From Zygnema cylindricum (lineage: Eukaryota > Streptophyta > Zygnematophyceae > Zygnematales > Zygnemataceae), in the NCBI GenBank assembly GCA_037447655.1, contig JBBHKE010002660.1:1-10299 (forward strand): a stretch of DNA of 10,299 nucleotides, in the 5' to 3' direction. The notes beneath the pieces are model-generated. The model did not search any database. It saw only the letters and a program-made list of their open reading frames with translations, and had not been told where the DNA came from. Position 1 is the stretch's first letter. Every line of letters begins with the position of its first letter. The position numbers were made by a program, and so were the translations under genes. Of this stretch, positions 7,209 to 10,299 are shown piece by piece.

Positions 7209-8032
7209 TGTTGATGATGGAAAACTTTAAGTCTTAGTAAAATAGATGACGACAGGAAGACAAAACTACAAAGACATGCGTCGTCACTTAAAGCTTATTA
7301 CAAGTATTTTGGAATGGCACTTACATCCACATACACATGTCACACATTGGGTGAGACATTGGAGCTGCGTTGCTACAACGCAGCTTCGACGCAATCAGGA
7401 CAACGCAATTGCGATTACTTTTGATATGGTCCGTACAGACAACACAGCCGCAGATATTCTAATGTGATTCAGAAAAGTACAAAGCAATTGTGATAGATAC
7501 GAATCTAGTCAACTGACGAGAATCATAAGATAATCACACACGATATAGCCGCCAAATGTTTTATACAATTACTTAGTATAGATTTTGAGTAGTGCTCATT
7601 ATACGGTGGTAGCTTAGTGGTAGATCAGTGGTTGCTTGGCAAATTAGTGTTAGCTTGATTGTTTGACGTACCTCTCATGTCGGCGGTACAACACAGAGTA
7701 GAGACTCACTACAAGTATAAGACTTAGGACTAATAACATTTTATGTATCAAGACTTCGAAGTAGTAAAACTGCAGACAGTTTTTAGGAAACTTTTGAGTA
7801 TTATATCTTGAGTGTTGTCGGGTCAATTATACTGAAACTTTGGGAGTTGTCATTGTTTATGCACCACTATATTCGGATAGAGTTTTGTGAAGTTTTGGAT
7901 TTTTGTATAACATTTGGTGAACACTTGGAAATCGCTCTTAGGTAGGATTATTTATAGCTTCTATGAGTGTATTATGTCTACTTTTACTACTACTGCCACT
8001 CCTCTAACATCGCCGGTGGTTGTAGAACAACA
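7209..8032 (+). repeat. 3' LTR of the + strand copia (824 bp)
   Basis: The LTR begins TGTTGATGATGG right after the polypurine tract and ends GTAGAACAACA, giving perfect 5-bp terminal inverted repeats (TGTTG and CAACA). A TATA-like TATTTATAG near 7948 sits about 80 bases before the end. A small hairpin GTTGT-AGA-ACAAC (8019-8031) marks the terminus. No sign of a second copy was found in the window, and the 5' half of the element is absent. Its termini and sequence differ from the LTR at 5294, so this is a separate family. The open frame at 7246-7467 inside it has no protein-like character. Confidence 0.75.
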
Positions 8033-8175
8033 CTAATTACACTATTTTTTCAATAAAATTGTGTTGTTTTTTTTTCCATTTGCAAATATTGATACTCTCT
8101 AATCTTCAACACATTATGTTCACAAATCATGAGCTATTTTTTTTATATTCTTAGTTTATGTTATCATGTTGTGAA
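8033..8175. other. AT-rich flank with a poly(A)-signal-like motif
   Basis: AATAAA (8052-8057), followed by GTGTTG and a T9 run, lies just outside the LTR. It resembles a polyadenylation signal with a GU-rich downstream element. T-runs continue to about 8150. No gene was seen. Confidence 0.4.
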
Positions 8176-8694
8176 ATGCAGAGGAATTTACGTGCAATTG
8201 ACAAAACTTGAGATATTTCGGCCCAAAAATTCCTCGAGTTACTAACAGGCACCGTTCGACAAACCATATGGCAAGATCTTGCACTTATGCGTTAGGATTT
8301 CTCGGACCATGCATACTTTACCACTTCATTATTTTTTACACTATTAGAAGAATGCGGACTGTGGCAAACTTTTGCGAAAGCGGTGCATCGAATGGACGAA
8401 AAAAAGGACAAAAGGTCCCCTATTGTTAACATTCCAATTCCAAAGGAGGTCAAAGATGAGCGTCGTGCTTTGCGATTCGTAGTTGACTGTATTCCACCTC
8501 TTATAGGAAAAATACGTGAACTCAAAAATATTGTGGAAAATTTGGGCACAAAGTTAGTAACGTGTATTGTAAAGATTGACACAAGGCGCACGACAACACA
8601 ACGCCAACTTAACGGAAGATTAGCGAGGATCAAATCAATTCTTTTTCGCTCGACTCAACCTTTAATGCAACCATTTTCATTTCCTTCACAACTA

Positions 8695-8744
8695 TCTTTT
8701 TCCCCTCCCCCTTGTCCTACTCCTCACCCTCCTCCTCTTTTTTC
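8695..8744. repeat. Polypyrimidine tract
   Basis: Nearly pure C/T on the + strand, interrupted by about three purines, encoding the proline-rich linker of the unknown gene. Such tracts can form unusual DNA structure and slip during replication. Confidence 0.7.
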
Positions 8745-8859
8745 ATCTACCAATCCACCACTTTTTTTGTTTCCCCCTTTTACGCCAATGTCTTCTACCC
8801 AACCAACACCTTCCTTTTCTCAATGTCATACCTTTCCTAGTGTCCCATACCACCCTATT

Positions 8860-9297
8860 CATTCCACAACATCTCTTTCCCACCATTCTACATCTACTGA
8901 TGCCTCTCTTCCCCCTCTTTATTCCACAACATCTCCTTCCCACCATTCTACATCTACCGATGCCTCTCTTCCCCCTCTTCATTCAACAACATCTCCTTCC
9001 CACCATTCTACATATACTGATGCCTCTCTTCCCCCTTTTCATTCAACAACATCTCATTCACACCATTCTACATCTACCGATGCCTCTCTTACCTCTCTTC
9101 ATTCAACAACATCTCCTTCTCACCATTCTACATCTACTGATGCCTCTCTTCCCCCTCTTCATTCAACAACATCTCCTTCACACCATTCTACATCTACCAA
9201 TGCCTCTCTTCCCCCTCTTCATTCAACGAGATCTTCTTCTCACCATTCTACTTCTACCAATGCATCTTTTCCCCCTATTCATTCCACACAAATTTGA
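8860..9297 (+). repeat. 60-bp tandem repeat, seven units plus partial
   Basis: Units start at 8860, 8920, 8980, 9040, 9100, 9160 and 9220, with an 18-base partial at 9280. The period is exactly 60 with no indel, so the frame is kept and each unit encodes 20 residues of the type STTSPSHHSTSTDASLPPL. Most differences are single bases. Codon 13 alternates ACT, ACC, ACT, ACC, ACT, ACC, ACC, hinting that the array partly grew as 120-bp pairs. The last unit is the most diverged. Confidence 0.97.
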
Positions 9298-9550
9298 CGC
9301 ATTTCTTATAGATTGGGCTAGTTCGCAAGGATACGTCTTATAGAGCCACGAGTGTGATGTCAAGGTGGAATCTATATTCAATGAGTACCATTATGGATTC
9401 AATGGCCACCCTCCTATAAAGTTGTTATTCTATACAACTAAAAAAGACAAATACAAAACAAAAAAGGATGTTAATTCATAGTATTGGCAAAGGGAGAGAG
9501 GAAGAAGTGGAGTCGTTTTCTCAATATTTTGCAATGTATTGAAAAGATAA
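9298..9550 (+). pseudogene. Protein-like continuation in another frame
   Basis: The frame open through the repeats in the second phase continues as FDAFLIDWASSQGYVL, meets TAG at 9341-9343, then reads SHECDVKVESIFNEYHYGF and onward to TAG 9479-9481. It goes on as YWQRERGRSGVVFSIF to a TAA ending at 9550. The composition is protein-like, with balanced hydrophobic and charged residues and few rare runs. It lies in frame with itself across both stops, so it probably belonged to the repeat gene before a frameshift. I recognise no family. Confidence 0.35.
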
Positions 9551-9620
9551 TGACTGTTGCGAGGTGGGATTTAACAAAAAACATAAACTTTGTAGAAAGA
9601 CTTAGAATAGAGAAGTTTAG

Positions 9621-9758
9621 TGGGAGCAGGCAGAACCTAAAGAGGGCTTATATATAACAACTAAACTGGATTTGAAAGACGGATTAAATGAGAAAGAATT
9701 TCAACGAAGGTGGGGTCGTTTCCAAAAATTAGAAGAGTTACCTGCAATCACGGGTTAA
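9621..9758 (+). pseudogene. 45-codon protein-like segment
   Basis: An open stretch without ATG runs from TGG 9621 to TAA 9756-9758, preceded directly by TAG 9618-9620. It reads WEQAEPKEGLYITTKLDL, then a charged helix-like part (NEKEFQRRWGRFQKLEEL). It is in a different phase from 9298-9550. It may be a further piece of the same decayed gene, or chance. Confidence 0.25.
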
Positions 9759-10051
9759 TTTAGGAGGTTTTAGGAATACTATAGAAGTTACAATGTGTTG
9801 AGTAGAAATAAAGCATGTATTTGTAATTGTTAAACTTGTATTTGGGTTTAAATGTTTGTTATCGGGTTATTGCGGTATAAACATGTTTTGTGTGTAAAAC
9901 ATCGTCATAGTTCCTAAGCATATGCGCCAAGCGTATGATTTTTACGCCTTTACATTAATTCATATATTTTTAAAGCGCGATAACACGTGATTTTACGTTT
10001 CCAATATTTAGTGAATTACATATCGTTCAAAAATTGAAGTAACTAACGACG
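9759..10051. other. AT-rich spacer, no gene seen
   Basis: T-rich sequence with no supported ORF. A CACGTG hexamer occurs near 9987. The segment is the flank of the second LTR copy. Confidence 0.5.
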
Positions 10052-10299
10052 TGCAATTCTGTGTCCTCCATTGGACTACAGAATACAGGAAGCCTCTAGA
10101 TAGTATTTAACTAACCCACTTTAAGCCACGACCACTTCTGCCCAAGAAGGCAAACTGAAAATTTGACTGCATCCTTGTGTAGCCTGGACTCCCCTGAGTC
10201 CGTAGCAAAAAGAATCACTGAAAACGGCCAACCAGGCGATAAGTTATGAGCCGGCAAAAATGCCAATTTATACAAAGCTCTCTTAGAGAGAGGTGTCTG
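10052..10299 (-). repeat. Second LTR copy of the - strand copia family (cut by window)
   Basis: It aligns along its full visible length with 5294-5543 and in the same orientation. It starts at TGCAATTCTGTGTCC and keeps the GGACTC/GAGTCC hairpin (10186-10191, 10196-10201) and the TATA box in TATAAATTGG form. Its left flank does not contain the primer-site sequence found beside the first copy, so this edge faces host DNA. It is either a solo LTR or the 3' LTR of a second - strand element extending right. By-eye divergence of about a quarter means the two copies are not a pair from one insertion of recent age. Confidence 0.82.

Larger units (their letters stand above)
8176..9297 (+). pseudogene. 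Unknown gene with 20-residue Ser/Thr/His/Pro repeats
   Basis: I do not recognise this protein. One frame can be read from the ATG at 8176, through TGA 8209-8211 and TAG 8293-8295, and is then open from 8296 to the TGA ending at 9297. An internal ATG at 8392 would give 301 residues. The part before it (FLELLTGTVRQTIWQDL, then ECGLWQTFAKAV) looks like real protein, so the two stops probably mark decay. From 8392 come a charged stretch, an amphipathic segment with regular Ile/Leu spacing (IGKIRELKNIVENLGTKL; possible coiled coil), a basic patch, a Pro/Ser/Phe-rich linker (about 8650-8860) and seven 20-residue repeats ending near the C-terminus. There is no signal peptide or membrane segment. It could be a decayed host gene, an unknown mobile-element ORF, or a shorter active gene starting at 8392. 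Confidence 0.5.

Noticed and set aside
7246-7467. 73-codon open frame inside the 824-bp LTR
   Set aside because: No protein-like features, and it lies within non-coding LTR sequence.
7604-7690. A-box-like TAGCTTAGTGG in the LTR suggesting a tRNA
   Set aside because: No good B box or T-arm follows and no cloverleaf can be drawn.
8208-8429. 73-codon + strand open frame
   Set aside because: It overlaps the better-supported in-phase frame of the unknown repeat gene and has no conserved motif.
8743-8982. Open frame on the - strand through the repeats
   Set aside because: It is the complement of the pyrimidine-rich repeats and is very rich in Arg, Lys, Gly and Cys; it is open because of composition, not coding.
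8860-9297. Regular direct repeats resembling a CRISPR array
   Set aside because: The whole 60-base unit is repeated with no unique spacers, and it lies inside an open reading frame in a eukaryotic context.
5294-10299. The two LTR copies as the ends of one composite element
   Set aside because: They are too diverged to be a pair, the left copy has a primer site on its left side, and the DNA between them holds an unrelated copia end in opposite orientation.

Overview
The window looks like repeat-rich intergenic DNA from a nuclear plant genome, most likely a streptophyte; I cannot name the species. The evidence is a chromodomain-bearing Ty3/gypsy pol, two Ty1/copia families with plant-type single gag-pol organisation, a PHD-finger fragment with the full C4HC3 ligand set, and a Pol III tRNA-like unit. 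I see no bacterial operon structure, rRNA or CRISPR. Nothing here is clearly a complete, working host gene.

Left part (1-1463): the 3' half of a Ty3/gypsy polyprotein runs on the + strand from the window edge. It holds the end of the integrase zinc finger, a DD35E integrase core and a C-terminal chromodomain, with no internal stop. It passes into a GC-rich tract full of the tetramer CGCA (1140-1463). The same open frame then runs on, antisense, into the next element.

Middle (1463 to about 5900): a heavily decayed Ty1/copia element lies on the - strand. From right to left it has an LTR (from 5294), a candidate half-tRNA primer site, gag with a damaged zinc knuckle, protease, integrase and reverse transcriptase. 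It is broken by at least seven in-frame stops, several frameshifts and a 31-bp tandem duplication. It ends abruptly before RNase H, and no 3' LTR is present. A second, diverged copy of its LTR enters at 10052-10299. DNA upstream of its TATA box carries six GTAC motifs in 75 bp, a 10-bp inverted repeat and an ABRE-type G-box.

Middle right (6000-8032): a tRNA-like Pol III unit with a T-run terminator is followed at once by a perfect 11-bp hairpin. Next come a frameshifted PHD-finger coding remnant and the 3' end of a second copia element on the + strand. That end comprises the last codons of RNase H, a 21-22-bp minisatellite, a polypurine tract and an 824-bp TGTTG...CAACA LTR.

Right part (8033-10051): an unrecognised protein-like frame can be read from an ATG at 8176. 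After two stops it stays open from 8296 to 9297. It encodes a short helical N-terminus, a proline-rich stretch and seven 20-residue Ser/Thr/His/Pro repeats (60-bp units). Protein-like sequence continues past it in a different frame to about 9550 and again at 9621-9758. This is the least explained part of the window and the best candidate for something undescribed, either a decayed gene or an unknown mobile-element ORF.
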